From Microvenator marinus (GTDB lineage Bacteria > Myxococcota_A > Bradymonadia > Bradymonadales > Bradymonadaceae): DNA of 64,000 nucleotides. The stretch's first letter is position 1; the number at the start of each line of letters is the position of its first letter. The stretch covers positions 1,340,001 to 1,404,000 of the forward strand of contig NZ_CP042467.1 in NCBI RefSeq assembly GCF_007993755.1, read 5' to 3'. The notes under the pieces were generated by a model, which was not told the origin of the DNA, did not search any database, and saw only the letters and a list, made by a program, of their open reading frames with translations. A program made the translations under genes and the position numbers. Positions 19,526-27,536 of the stretch are shown here, in pieces.

Positions 19526-19845
19526 GGGTGATGCCCTTCTACACGGAAGGGTGCAAATTTTCCGCTCAACACTCACGTTACGCTTGCCCTGCTACGTGTC
19601 AACCGTAGTTTGAAAATTGTGCTGGTTTTGCACACTTTTCGGACAAGTGGACGACTCCATTTGAACACTACAGCTTCCTACATCTCCTCATACTTCCAGA
19701 GTTTTAATTTCTGCCGGACACTTTCCGGAGCCAAAAGAGGAATTCGCAGATGTAATTTATAAAATATTTATTACTTCTGTAACTATTCCACGCTGGCGAA
19801 TTCGCACATCCTTAGACCAAAGGCTTGCGCAAAAATTGCAGACCA
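19526..19845. other. AT-rich intergenic region upstream of the GAF kinase
   Basis: About 320 nt with no recognisable gene. Visible elements: an inverted repeat TGTGC-TGGTTTT-GCACA, an inverted repeat CCGGA-CACTT-TCCGG, and a near-perfect 13-nt direct repeat GAATTCGCAGATG (19740) / GAATTCGCACATC (19798) flanking a very AT-rich stretch. It should contain the promoter of the kinase gene, but no box can be assigned with confidence. Confidence 0.4.
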
Positions 19846-20019
19846 TCACGGGTCAAATCGATTCAGTATCAGGAGCGTCGCGAAAGTGAGAACGAATCCA
19901 ACAACTATACTCAGGCCCAAAGCACCCAGAGTTCCAAAGCCCTGCCACTTCAACACGAAAAAAGTTACACCGATTGAACAAAACCAGACCAGATTTGCGA
20001 CTAACCGAGACAAGGGCAT
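19846..20019 (-). CDS. Small two-helix membrane protein
   Basis: 57 residues with two hydrophobic helices (VANLVWFCSIGVTFFVL and LGLSIVVGFVLTFATLLIL). The start at 20019 was chosen because GGAGGA lies 5 nt upstream; the frame could extend to 20040. No family recognised. It is divergent from the secreted protein gene at 20061. Confidence 0.6.
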   Translation of the reverse strand: MPLSRLVANLVWFCSIGVTFFVLKWQGFGTLGALGLSIVVGFVLTFATLLILNRFDP

Positions 20020-20060
20020 AGTGTCCTCCGTTGAATTCAATCTATCGCATTAGACGAACC

Positions 20061-20693
20061 ATGACCCAAGATTTTCGATTTCAGTACTTCTTTTTGATTT
20101 TTGCGTTGTTGTCCCTTCCCGTAAGAGCCTACGCGGAGCCACACCCAGAGGAGTCGCCCACAATTTGGACCCTTGGTGGCTACACGGATTTGGGAATCGT
20201 TGCCAAAAACCGGATCCCCGGCAAAGCCAACATGCTCCTCAATATGGGCCTTGGAGTCGCCTTTGACGTTGATGTTTCCAAGCGTTGGAGAGTCGGCGCT
20301 GGGGCAGGCTTGGCCGTCCCCGCAGAGACCTTCAGTCTCGCCCTGCCACTGAGTGCACGTTTCTTTCCATTCGGAGCCAAAAAGAGTGGGGTCTACATCC
20401 CGCTTCAGCTCACGCCAGCCTACACCATCGGCACGCCGTGTGCCTTCGCGAGGGAGTGCGACATTCCTTATCCCAACGAGGACGGCAACGGCCTCTATCG
20501 GGCGCTCGCGCTCTATGCCAAGGTGGGTGTTGGCTTCCAAATCAACTTCTCCGCGGTGTGGCTCTTTTTAGATGGTTCCATTTCATCCGCCGCTGTCTAC
20601 GGAATCGAAACCAAGGCCGGCTACAAAGTGAGTGACGGGATCTACTTAGGGGGCGAGATGGCGCTCGGAGTCAGGGTTCCTCTGGACCCGTAG
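20061..20693 (+). CDS. Secreted beta-rich protein, probable outer-membrane barrel
   Basis: About 210 residues with a signal peptide (FRFQYFFLIFALLSLPVRAYAEP). The body is rich in alternating hydrophobic/aromatic strands and glycine (MGLGVAFDVDVSKRWRVGAGAGLAVP, GYKVSDGIYLGGEMALGVRVPLDP), as in small outer-membrane barrels. No specific family was recognised. The start is the ATG at 20061; an upstream TTG at 20031 is less likely. There is one Cys pair (PCAFARECD) in a probable loop. Confidence 0.65.
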   Translation: MTQDFRFQYFFLIFALLSLPVRAYAEPHPEESPTIWTLGGYTDLGIVAKNRIPGKANMLLNMGLGVAFDVDVSKRWRVGAGAGLAVPAETFSLALPLSARFFPFGAKKSGVYIPLQLTPAYTIGTPCAFARECDIPYPNEDGNGLYRALALYAKVGVGFQINFSAVWLFLDGSISSAAVYGIETKAGYKVSDGIYLGGEMALGVRVPLDP

Positions 20694-20749
20694 TCCGAAT
20701 CTCTCTAGAGTGCACGCGCGCTTCCTCTGCTGTTCTAAAGGAGTCATGT

Positions 20750-23179
20750 GTGCGCGAACTCATTATCTTGCTTGTAATTCTTCTGGTGGGTTGTTCCGAA
20801 GACTCCCCGACCAATCCTAACGTTGATATGGGAAGCCCCGATGCCACGGATTTGGCACAGGATCAGGCCCCGGATTTAGGCCCAGATCTTCCTCAGTCTG
20901 ATGCCGATATGACGCCAGACCAAGGGCCTCTGGTCCAACCCGAGCACGTACGCGAACTCAAAGCGGCGGCAAGTGGCCAACTTCTGGCGGGAATCGGGCG
21001 TATCGCGCTCGACCCTCCAGTCGGCATTTCACAGGGTGGATATGGGGGAAGAACAGGCCCCACGTCTTCGCCTTGGGCCGGCAATTTTAAGGCTTCGATC
21101 GGCACCCACGGCGCACTCTGGGTCAAGGCCCTTGCCCTTCAGGTCGAAGACGAAACGCTCGTCTTGGTCAAAATTCCACTTGTCTTCTCTGACGACACGC
21201 TGACCGCCGAAACAACTCGAATCCTAAAAGAAGACCACAATCTCGACCTTGAGGGCCGAATCATCTTTGGCGCCACGCACACCCACCACGGGCCGGCGCG
21301 GTTCTGGAGAATTCCAAAGGAACTTGGTTTTGCCGGCATCGACACCTACGACCATGAGGTGATTTCAATCCTCTCGCGGCGATTCGCGAGCGCGATTGCC
21401 GCAGCTGTAGAAGACCTAGAGCCGGCTGAGTTTGGATATGAAGAACTCGAAGACTGGGACCCAGAAGACCGCGTGTACTCCGACCGCCGCTCGGTCAACA
21501 ACGACCTCTGGGGAAAGGACCCAAGGCTCAGCGTACTCGCTGTTCGTCGCGACGGCCTACCCTACGCGGTACTCACCAATTTCGGGATGCACGGCACCAT
21601 TCTCGGCACCAGCAACTCCTTGCTTTCGGATGATTCCGCGGGTGGTTGGGAAGAAGTGCTCGAGCAAAAACTCTTTCAAAAATACGGGTTTCACGTCACA
21701 GGAATGTTCATGCAGGCGGGCGGTGGAGATGCCGCACCTCGCGGTGGACACCTCGGACATCAAGACGAACAGCGCATGCGCATGGTCGGTGAGCTTGGAG
21801 CACCGGTCGCCATCTCCGCCCTTGATGACATGACTTTCGAGTCCAACACGGAACTCGCCGTTCGAACGCGACTCATCTCCCTCAGGCATCAATTCATCTA
21901 CGGCGAGTCCGGCGAGTTCAGCAAGAACGAAGAGGACATCTATGAATTCGGAACCTTGAATTGCAGTATCGACCCCGAGAATGGCAAGAGCCAGGAGGGC
22001 GAAACCAAGAGCTGTATTGACCTTGCGCCACTTTTCACATCGCTCGACCAACCCACGCCACATCACGAAATCAATCAGACTTTCCTCAGTGTGGCACGAA
22101 TCGGACCGCTCTTCTTGATGAGCCTGCCCGGTGAGTCAACCCACTCTATCGTGGACTACGCCCGCAAAAGTGTGGCCGAAATCGCGCCGGAAAATCGACT
22201 CATGGTGATTGGCTATTCGCAGGACCATTTCCTTTACCTCACTCATCCTGATGACTGGTATCGGGGAGAATATGAGGCTGAGTTTAGCATCTGGGGACCC
22301 TGGGGTGGAAAGTACTTCGTGGACCGGCAGATCGAGCTGGTTGAAGACATGCTCGATGGTTTTAACGGCCCAACCTACTACCAAGAGATTCCGAACCTCC
22401 AAGGCCCTGTGGACTTCAGCAAACGCCCCACAGAAAGGAGCCTAAATCCGGGCACCGTGCTCCAGAACCCCGCAAGCACTCTTAACCGCCAAGAAGTGCT
22501 AAAGTTCAGGGTAGCAGGTGGGGACCCGGCTCTCGGCACCCCAAAGTTTACGATCGAAAAAGAGCACCCAACCATTGAAGAAGCTTTCATTCCTATGGCC
22601 GACCCCGCTGGACTCGAGGCGAGCGCGTTAGGAAGCCATACCCTGGCCACCACAACACTTTACGTGCCTGTTCCAGCCACGACCTCGGAGATCTTGCCGG
22701 AGCGCGAGCATGGTTGGGAGTTCAGCTGGCAAGTCCCTGCAGATTGGCCTACCGGCAACTATCGAATCGTGGCCCGCGGCCGTGCTCTCACGGATGTACC
22801 CGGTACCTGGACAGCGCCGAGCTCAATGTTCTCTGTGGTCAATCCTTCCACCGCAAATCTGGACGTATCAACGGGCACCAACGCCCTGAATATCGCGCTC
22901 ACCTACCCTCCAGTGAACTACAGCTCTGACGCCGGCGCACCGCAGAGTGGCTGGTGGGAGTTCGACCCGCAAGGCCAGGCCACTGAGCGCGTTCGTTGGC
23001 GAGCCCCACTTCAAGTCGCGATCGATGGGCACCCTGAATTGTCTGGAGTTCTGAATTTTGATGCTCAGACGGGCTTCCACGTCCTAACAACTACCGGTCA
23101 AAATCTGAGCGGAAAGACCATCCGAGTCGGGCACCCTGACGACCGAATTCCAGCCGAAATCACAGCGACGATCCCCTGA
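20750..23179 (+). CDS. Neutral/alkaline ceramidase lipoprotein
   Basis: 809 residues. GTG start with AAAGGAG upstream, then a lipoprotein signal MRELIILLVILLVGC and a long Asp/Pro linker (about residues 17-62). The neutral ceramidase signatures follow: AGIGRIALDPPVGI at the start of the catalytic domain, the metal-binding GATHTHHGP, and the LTNFGMHGT segment. The C-terminal part (from about 560) is a beta-sandwich-like domain (WEFSWQVPADWPTGNYRIVARG). These enzymes hydrolyse the amide bond of ceramides. As a surface lipoprotein it would act on external or membrane sphingolipids. There are no sphingolipid synthesis genes nearby. Confidence 0.85.
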   Translation: MRELIILLVILLVGCSEDSPTNPNVDMGSPDATDLAQDQAPDLGPDLPQSDADMTPDQGPLVQPEHVRELKAAASGQLLAGIGRIALDPPVGISQGGYGGRTGPTSSPWAGNFKASIGTHGALWVKALALQVEDETLVLVKIPLVFSDDTLTAETTRILKEDHNLDLEGRIIFGATHTHHGPARFWRIPKELGFAGIDTYDHEVISILSRRFASAIAAAVEDLEPAEFGYEELEDWDPEDRVYSDRRSVNNDLWGKDPRLSVLAVRRDGLPYAVLTNFGMHGTILGTSNSLLSDDSAGGWEEVLEQKLFQKYGFHVTGMFMQAGGGDAAPRGGHLGHQDEQRMRMVGELGAPVAISALDDMTFESNTELAVRTRLISLRHQFIYGESGEFSKNEEDIYEFGTLNCSIDPENGKSQEGETKSCIDLAPLFTSLDQPTPHHEINQTFLSVARIGPLFLMSLPGESTHSIVDYARKSVAEIAPENRLMVIGYSQDHFLYLTHPDDWYRGEYEAEFSIWGPWGGKYFVDRQIELVEDMLDGFNGPTYYQEIPNLQGPVDFSKRPTERSLNPGTVLQNPASTLNRQEVLKFRVAGGDPALGTPKFTIEKEHPTIEEAFIPMADPAGLEASALGSHTLATTTLYVPVPATTSEILPEREHGWEFSWQVPADWPTGNYRIVARGRALTDVPGTWTAPSSMFSVVNPSTANLDVSTGTNALNIALTYPPVNYSSDAGAPQSGWWEFDPQGQATERVRWRAPLQVAIDGHPELSGVLNFDAQTGFHVLTTTGQNLSGKTIRVGHPDDRIPAEITATIP

Positions 23180-23180
23180 A

Positions 23181-23642
23181 CTAATGGCTATTGATCGTGG
23201 CTAAATCCGCCTGAAGAGCCTCGCGCGAAGCCTTGTCTGGGACCAGATTGGCGAGCTCTTCAGCTGTTCGAAGCGCGGCGTCTAAGAGCTCGGTATCTCC
23301 CACCAAATCACACGCACGTGCCAGCGCCTCGAAGCCGTAGCCTAAGAAAAACGGGTCACTCCCCTTCTCGGCTTCTTCCACACTCCGCCTGGCCCAACGT
23401 ACGGCCTCGTTGCCATTGCCGAGCACTGCATAAACCCGGGAGATCTGCCAGGTCGCGATAGACACTTTCTCAGGATTGACGTCCGGACGTTGCGTCCAGT
23501 GATAATACGACGCAAACGCCGTAAGCATCATCATTTCCTCGTCCTCTTGCGTGCGCTCGGTCTTATCCAGGTACTCCCACGTCTGGTTGAACAACGTGGC
23601 AGAAAAATGCCGATGCGCCGCGTTCTCGTCTTCAAAACTCAC
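23181..23642 (-). CDS. Conserved-looking alpha-helical hypothetical protein
   Basis: 153 residues, all-helical, with repeat-like segments resembling TPR (TFASYYHWTQ-type helices, ISRVYAVLGNGNEAVRWARRSVEEAEKG, GYGFEALARACDLVGDTELLDAALRTAEEL). GTG start with AAGGAG upstream. No name can be given. It is probably a cytoplasmic helper protein. It ends head-to-head with the ceramidase gene, with no room for a terminator. Confidence 0.65.
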   Translation of the reverse strand: MSFEDENAAHRHFSATLFNQTWEYLDKTERTQEDEEMMMLTAFASYYHWTQRPDVNPEKVSIATWQISRVYAVLGNGNEAVRWARRSVEEAEKGSDPFFLGYGFEALARACDLVGDTELLDAALRTAEELANLVPDKASREALQADLATINSH

Positions 23643-23742
23643 AATAACTCCTTAAAAAAACCGGAATTTATTAGGTGCCAAAGAATCTTCTGGGTTCTAT
23701 CTTACTCTAAGACGTACGTTCAAACACACGAATGGAGATACA

Positions 23743-24225
23743 ATGGGTTCTATCGAATTTTCTACGGAAATCACGACTCTGGGCGGCAAAAGCAAAACCC
23801 TTGAAGACTATAAGGGTTCCGTGATTTTGGTCGTCAATACGGCCTCAAAATGTGGGTTTACGCCGCAGTACAAGGGGCTCGAGGCTCTCTATCAGAAGTA
23901 CAAGGACCAAGGGCTCGTCGTGCTCGGATTTCCTTGCAATCAATTCGGAAAACAAGAGCCTGGCTCCGAGTCTGAAATTCAAGAGTTTTGCCAAATCAAC
24001 TACGGTGTGAGCTTTCCGATGCACGCCAAGGTCGATGTGAACGGCTCCGACACTCACCCACTCTTTAAGCAGCTCAAATCGGCAGCTCCAGGCTTACTCG
24101 GCACGGAAGCCATCAAGTGGAATTTCACCAAGTTTCTCATCGACCGCCAGGGAAATGTTGTGGAGCGATACGGCTCAAACACTGACCCTGCCGATATCGC
24201 CCCAAAGATCGAGTCCTTGCTCTAG
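23743..24225 (+). CDS. Glutathione peroxidase family protein (thioredoxin-dependent type)
   Basis: 160 residues with the peroxidatic Cys in NTASKCGFTPQY, the GFPCNQFGKQEPG motif (Gln and possible resolving Cys) and WNFTKFLID (Trp/Asn of the catalytic tetrad). It has Cys, not selenocysteine, so the ordinary bacterial BtuE-like type is expected, reducing hydroperoxides in the cytoplasm. TGGAGAT precedes the ATG. It is a single-gene unit. Confidence 0.95.
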   Translation: MGSIEFSTEITTLGGKSKTLEDYKGSVILVVNTASKCGFTPQYKGLEALYQKYKDQGLVVLGFPCNQFGKQEPGSESEIQEFCQINYGVSFPMHAKVDVNGSDTHPLFKQLKSAAPGLLGTEAIKWNFTKFLIDRQGNVVERYGSNTDPADIAPKIESLL

Positions 24226-24379
24226 GCCTCGGCTCCGACCATCTATCGATTTTCGCAGAGATCTGTTTCTGAGCTCGTGGCTAAGAATCGGTGATTGTCA
24301 TCGGACGGATTCCATCGTAAATTCTGGCCGCTTGTTATAGTTCGCGCTCATCGCTCAAATTAGCTTGAAGGGAGCTGAA

Positions 24380-25081
24380 GTGAATCATCAAATCACTCAC
24401 GACCCGTCCTTTTCCATGCTTCGCGTGGATTTGCAGCCGGGAGAAATTCTTGTGACGGAGGCCGGCGCTATGGCCGCCAAATCCGATCACGTTCAAATGG
24501 AAGCCAAACTCACGGTCCGTCCGGACGCGGGCCTTGGAACCACAGTCGGGGCCCTCTTCGCAGCGGTCATCCGAAGGTTCTTGGGCGGTGAGAGTTTCTT
24601 CGTTACCCACTATTCCACGAGCCAGCCAGGTACGGTTTGGGTCACGCCAACCATGAGCGGATCCATCGTCCACAGACGACTCGAAGCCGGCCAGACCATC
24701 ATGCTTTCCGCGGGTGCCTATGTGGCGTCCACCGGAGATCTCGACGTGATGGTCCAATACGGCGGCATCCGTGGAATCCTCGCCAAAGAAGGCGCCTTTT
24801 TCCTCAAAGTTGTCGGCAACGGTGGAGACCTCTGGTTCAATAGTTTCGGCGGAATCGAAGCTATCGACGTCAACGGCTCATACATGGTCGACAACGGCCA
24901 TATCGTGGGCTGGGAAGGTAATCTGCAGTTTGACATCAAGTCCGCGGGCGGCGGATTGATGGGCATGATGGCCTCCGGCGAAGGACTCGTTTGCGAGTTC
25001 AACGGCCAAGGACGCGTCTACATCCAAACACGAAATATGGGTTCAATCATTAGCTGGTTGCTCCCAATGATGCCGAGTTAG
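24380..25081 (+). CDS. AIM24/TIGR00266 family protein, first of three
   Basis: About 233 residues, beta-helix-like. Recognisable family segments: DPSFSMLRVDLQPGEILVTEAGAMAAKS at the N-terminus, LGGESFFVTHYSTSQPGTVWVTP in the middle, and SGEGLVCEFNGQGRVYIQTRN at the end. GTG start at 24380 preceded by AAGGGAG; a TTG at 24365 is the alternative. The molecular role of bacterial AIM24 proteins is not established; the yeast namesake is a mitochondrial inner-membrane organisation factor. It is followed by the second copy after 4 nt. Confidence 0.88.
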   Translation: MNHQITHDPSFSMLRVDLQPGEILVTEAGAMAAKSDHVQMEAKLTVRPDAGLGTTVGALFAAVIRRFLGGESFFVTHYSTSQPGTVWVTPTMSGSIVHRRLEAGQTIMLSAGAYVASTGDLDVMVQYGGIRGILAKEGAFFLKVVGNGGDLWFNSFGGIEAIDVNGSYMVDNGHIVGWEGNLQFDIKSAGGGLMGMMASGEGLVCEFNGQGRVYIQTRNMGSIISWLLPMMPS

Positions 25082-25085
25082 ACCC

Positions 25086-25793
25086 ATGAAATGTGAATTA
25101 TTATATCAACCCGTCAGCACCATGGCGCGGGTCACTTTGGACCCGAACGAGTCGTTCCTCGTGGAACCTGGCGCGATGGTCGGAATGTCTCCAAACCTCA
25201 ACATGACCACGGGCATGGCCTCGTCGAACTCCGGCGGTGGACTGCTCGGAAAAATCGCGAGTGCAGCTGGTCGGCTCCTCACCGGTGAGTCTTTTTTCCA
25301 GAACACCTACACCGCTCAAGGTGGCCCAGGTGAACTTCTCCTCGCGCACACGCTGCCTGGAGATATGGTGAAGATTCCGGTTCCTCAACAAGGCCTCAAG
25401 ATGCAGTCCGCGGGCTTCATCGCCAGTACGACGGGTGTCAACCTTCAGGCTGAGTTCGGTGGTGCACGCTCTTTCTTTGGTGGCGAGGGCCTCTTCCTCA
25501 TCAACGTCACCGCCAATGGGCCAAACCAAGAGATTTTGGTCGGCTCCTTCGGAGGCATCCAAGAACTCCAATGTGACGGCAATCTCGTCATCGATACCGG
25601 TCACCTTGTGGCGTGGGATGCTTCACTAAACTTCAATGTGACCAAAGCAGCAGGCGGCTGGATCGCCTCGTATCTCTCGGGCGAAGGCCTCGTTTGTAGG
25701 TTCCAAGGTCAGGGGCGTATCTGGATTCAAACCAGAAACCCCAACGAATTTGGCACCACGCTTGGCAAAATGCTCCCACCTCGAACCAACTAA
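25086..25793 (+). CDS. AIM24/TIGR00266 family protein, second of three
   Basis: 235 residues with the same plan: PNESFLVEPGAMVGMSPNL, LLTGESFFQNTYTAQGGPGELLLAHTLPGDMV, FFGGEGLFLINVTANGP and SGEGLVCRFQGQGRIWIQTRN. It differs clearly from copy one, with extra Gly/Ser in MASSNSGGGLLGKIAS, so the triplet is an old duplication and not a recent one. It is 4 nt after copy one and 9 nt before copy three, so almost surely one operon. Confidence 0.88.
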   Translation: MKCELLYQPVSTMARVTLDPNESFLVEPGAMVGMSPNLNMTTGMASSNSGGGLLGKIASAAGRLLTGESFFQNTYTAQGGPGELLLAHTLPGDMVKIPVPQQGLKMQSAGFIASTTGVNLQAEFGGARSFFGGEGLFLINVTANGPNQEILVGSFGGIQELQCDGNLVIDTGHLVAWDASLNFNVTKAAGGWIASYLSGEGLVCRFQGQGRIWIQTRNPNEFGTTLGKMLPPRTN

Positions 25794-25802
25794 AGGCAAA
25801 CC

Positions 25803-26486
25803 ATGCAATACGAAATACGTCAAAGACCCAATTTCAGCATCGCCAAAGTCGTGTTCGACACCCCAGGCGAGCAGCTCGTAGTCGAGGCAGCAGCAATGGT
25901 TGCAAAGGACTCGAGCATTCAGATGCAGACCAATATGCGCGGCGGTCTTATGGGTGCAGCCAAGCGCAAGTTACTAGGTGGTGAAAGCCTCTTTCAGAAC
26001 ACCTTCACGTCCACCCGACCCGGCGAAACCATTTGGGTAGCGCCTGCCGCTGAAGGCGACCTCTTGCCCTTTGATATGGACGGCCAACGCTCCGTCTTCA
26101 TGTCTTCCGGAAACTACGTCGCGTCTGGCCCAGGAATCACGCTTGATACCGCATTCCAAGGCGCCAAAGGCTTCTTTAGTGGCACGAGCCTCTTCATGAT
26201 CGAGGCCAAAGGCCAAGGTCCACTAATCCTTGGAAGCTATGGCGCGATTCACCCAGTCAAAGTGGGTCCGCAGGGATACCTGGTAGATAATAACCATATC
26301 GTGGCGTTCACTCAGGGATTGAACTACAGCATCCGAAAAGTCGGTGGCTTGCGTTCGCTCTTCAAAGGTGGCGAAGGTCTAATCTGCGAGTTCAAAGGGG
26401 AAGGCACCGTGTGGGTTGCCACACGCTCTTCTTCAGCGCTCGCCGCATTTGTACATCCTTTCCGTACCGTACAATCAAAGTCCTAG
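25803..26486 (+). CDS. AIM24/TIGR00266 family protein, third of three
   Basis: 227 residues. Family segments RPNFSIAKVVFDTPGEQLVVEAAAMVAKD, LLGGESLFQNTFTSTRPGETIWVAP, GFFSGTSLFMIEAKGQGP and GGEGLICEFKGEGTVWVATRS. AAAGG precedes the ATG. With the two preceding genes it makes an uninterrupted set of paralogues, which suggests a hetero-oligomeric beta-sandwich assembly. The following DUF808 gene starts 28 nt later and may share the transcript. Confidence 0.88.
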   Translation: MQYEIRQRPNFSIAKVVFDTPGEQLVVEAAAMVAKDSSIQMQTNMRGGLMGAAKRKLLGGESLFQNTFTSTRPGETIWVAPAAEGDLLPFDMDGQRSVFMSSGNYVASGPGITLDTAFQGAKGFFSGTSLFMIEAKGQGPLILGSYGAIHPVKVGPQGYLVDNNHIVAFTQGLNYSIRKVGGLRSLFKGGEGLICEFKGEGTVWVATRSSSALAAFVHPFRTVQSKS

Positions 26487-26514
26487 AGATTAGGCCAAAA
26501 CTCGGGAGTTTCGC

Positions 26515-27435
26515 ATGGCTGGCGCGAATCTGCTCACTCTTATCGACGACATCGCCACAATGCTGGACGATGTCGCCATCTTGACCAAAGTCGCGGCAAA
26601 GAAGACCGCAGGTGTGCTCGGTGATGACCTTGCGCTCAACGCACAACAGGTCTCAGGGGTTGTCACCGACCGAGAATTGCCCGTGGTTTGGGCTGTGGCT
26701 AAAGGGTCCGCGCTAAACAAGGCGATACTTGTCCCGGCCGCACTCGGAATCAATTTCATCGCCCCATGGGCTGTGACCCCCTTGCTCATGCTCGGTGGCG
26801 CATTCCTTTGCTACGAGGGCTTTGAAAAGGTCGTCCATAAATTCTTCCATAAGGAAGAGCAACCCGAAGAGGGTGAAACACTGCAACACCTCATGAATTC
26901 TAGCCCCGAAGAGGTTGCAGAGTTTGAAAAGAACAAAGTCAAAGGCGCCATCCGCACAGACTTTATTCTTTCCGCCGAGATCATCGTGATCTCGCTCGGC
27001 ACGGTTCAGGCCTCGCCGTTCATGACCCAACTTGGTGTACTGACGACCATCTCGGTGCTCATGACCGTGGGCGTGTACGGGCTCGTGGCTGGTATCGTTA
27101 AACTAGACGACGTGGGCCTCCACCTCACCCAGAAGCCGAGCGCGGCTCTTGCTGCGTTTGGGCGCGGCATTGTGCGTTTCTCCCCAATCCTGATGAAGCT
27201 CCTCGGAATCGCCGGTACAGTAGCTATGTTCTTGGTGGGTGGAGATATCATGGCGCACGGTATCCCTGGCGCGATGGACCTTTCAGCTACCATCGCTGCG
27301 GCTTCTGGCCCGCTAGCCTTCATCACCCCTACCTTATTCTCTGGGCTCATCGGTGTACTGACCGGAGCCGTAGTCTTGGGTTTGGTGACATTCGTCAAGA
27401 GGTTGAAGCCGACCGCAAAGGCTCCTTCAACATAA
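26515..27435 (+). CDS. DUF808 inner-membrane protein (YedI-like)
   Basis: 306 residues with the DUF808 N-terminus (AGANLLTLIDDIATMLDDVAILTKVAAKKTAGVLGDDLALNA) and several membrane segments (LVPAALGINFIAPWAVTPLLMLGGAFLCYEG, DFILSAEIIVISLGTV, LGVLTTISVLMTVGVYGLVAGIV, LLGIAGTVAMFLVGGDIMAHG). A charged loop between the first two hydrophobic blocks contains HKFFHKEEQPEEGE. The function of this family is unknown. It is probably co-transcribed with the AIM24 triplet. Confidence 0.88.
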   Translation: MAGANLLTLIDDIATMLDDVAILTKVAAKKTAGVLGDDLALNAQQVSGVVTDRELPVVWAVAKGSALNKAILVPAALGINFIAPWAVTPLLMLGGAFLCYEGFEKVVHKFFHKEEQPEEGETLQHLMNSSPEEVAEFEKNKVKGAIRTDFILSAEIIVISLGTVQASPFMTQLGVLTTISVLMTVGVYGLVAGIVKLDDVGLHLTQKPSAALAAFGRGIVRFSPILMKLLGIAGTVAMFLVGGDIMAHGIPGAMDLSATIAAASGPLAFITPTLFSGLIGVLTGAVVLGLVTFVKRLKPTAKAPST

Positions 27436-27438
27436 GAC

Positions 27439-27486
27439 TTTCAGGTTCTTTCAGATCGATTTCAGGGGGTTTCATTAGGTTTTCAG
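27439..27486 (+). promoter_or_regulatory. Five phased TTTCA direct repeats (OmpR/PhoB-like operator array)
   Basis: TTTCAG/T begins at 27439, 27449, 27460, 27470 and 27481, with spacings 10, 11, 10 and 11 nt, so all copies face the same side of the helix. Direct repeats at about 10.5-11 bp are how OmpR/PhoB-type response regulators bind as head-to-tail dimers; the pho box is built of CTGTCA units at 11 bp. The array lies directly after the DUF808 stop and 51 nt before the lipoprotein start at 27537. A weak -10 (GTTAAT, 27515-27520) follows. Confidence 0.55.
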
Positions 27487-27536
27487 GGACCTGAACCCCT
27501 AGGTTCGCTTTGTTGTTAATTCAGACGAGGTGAACA

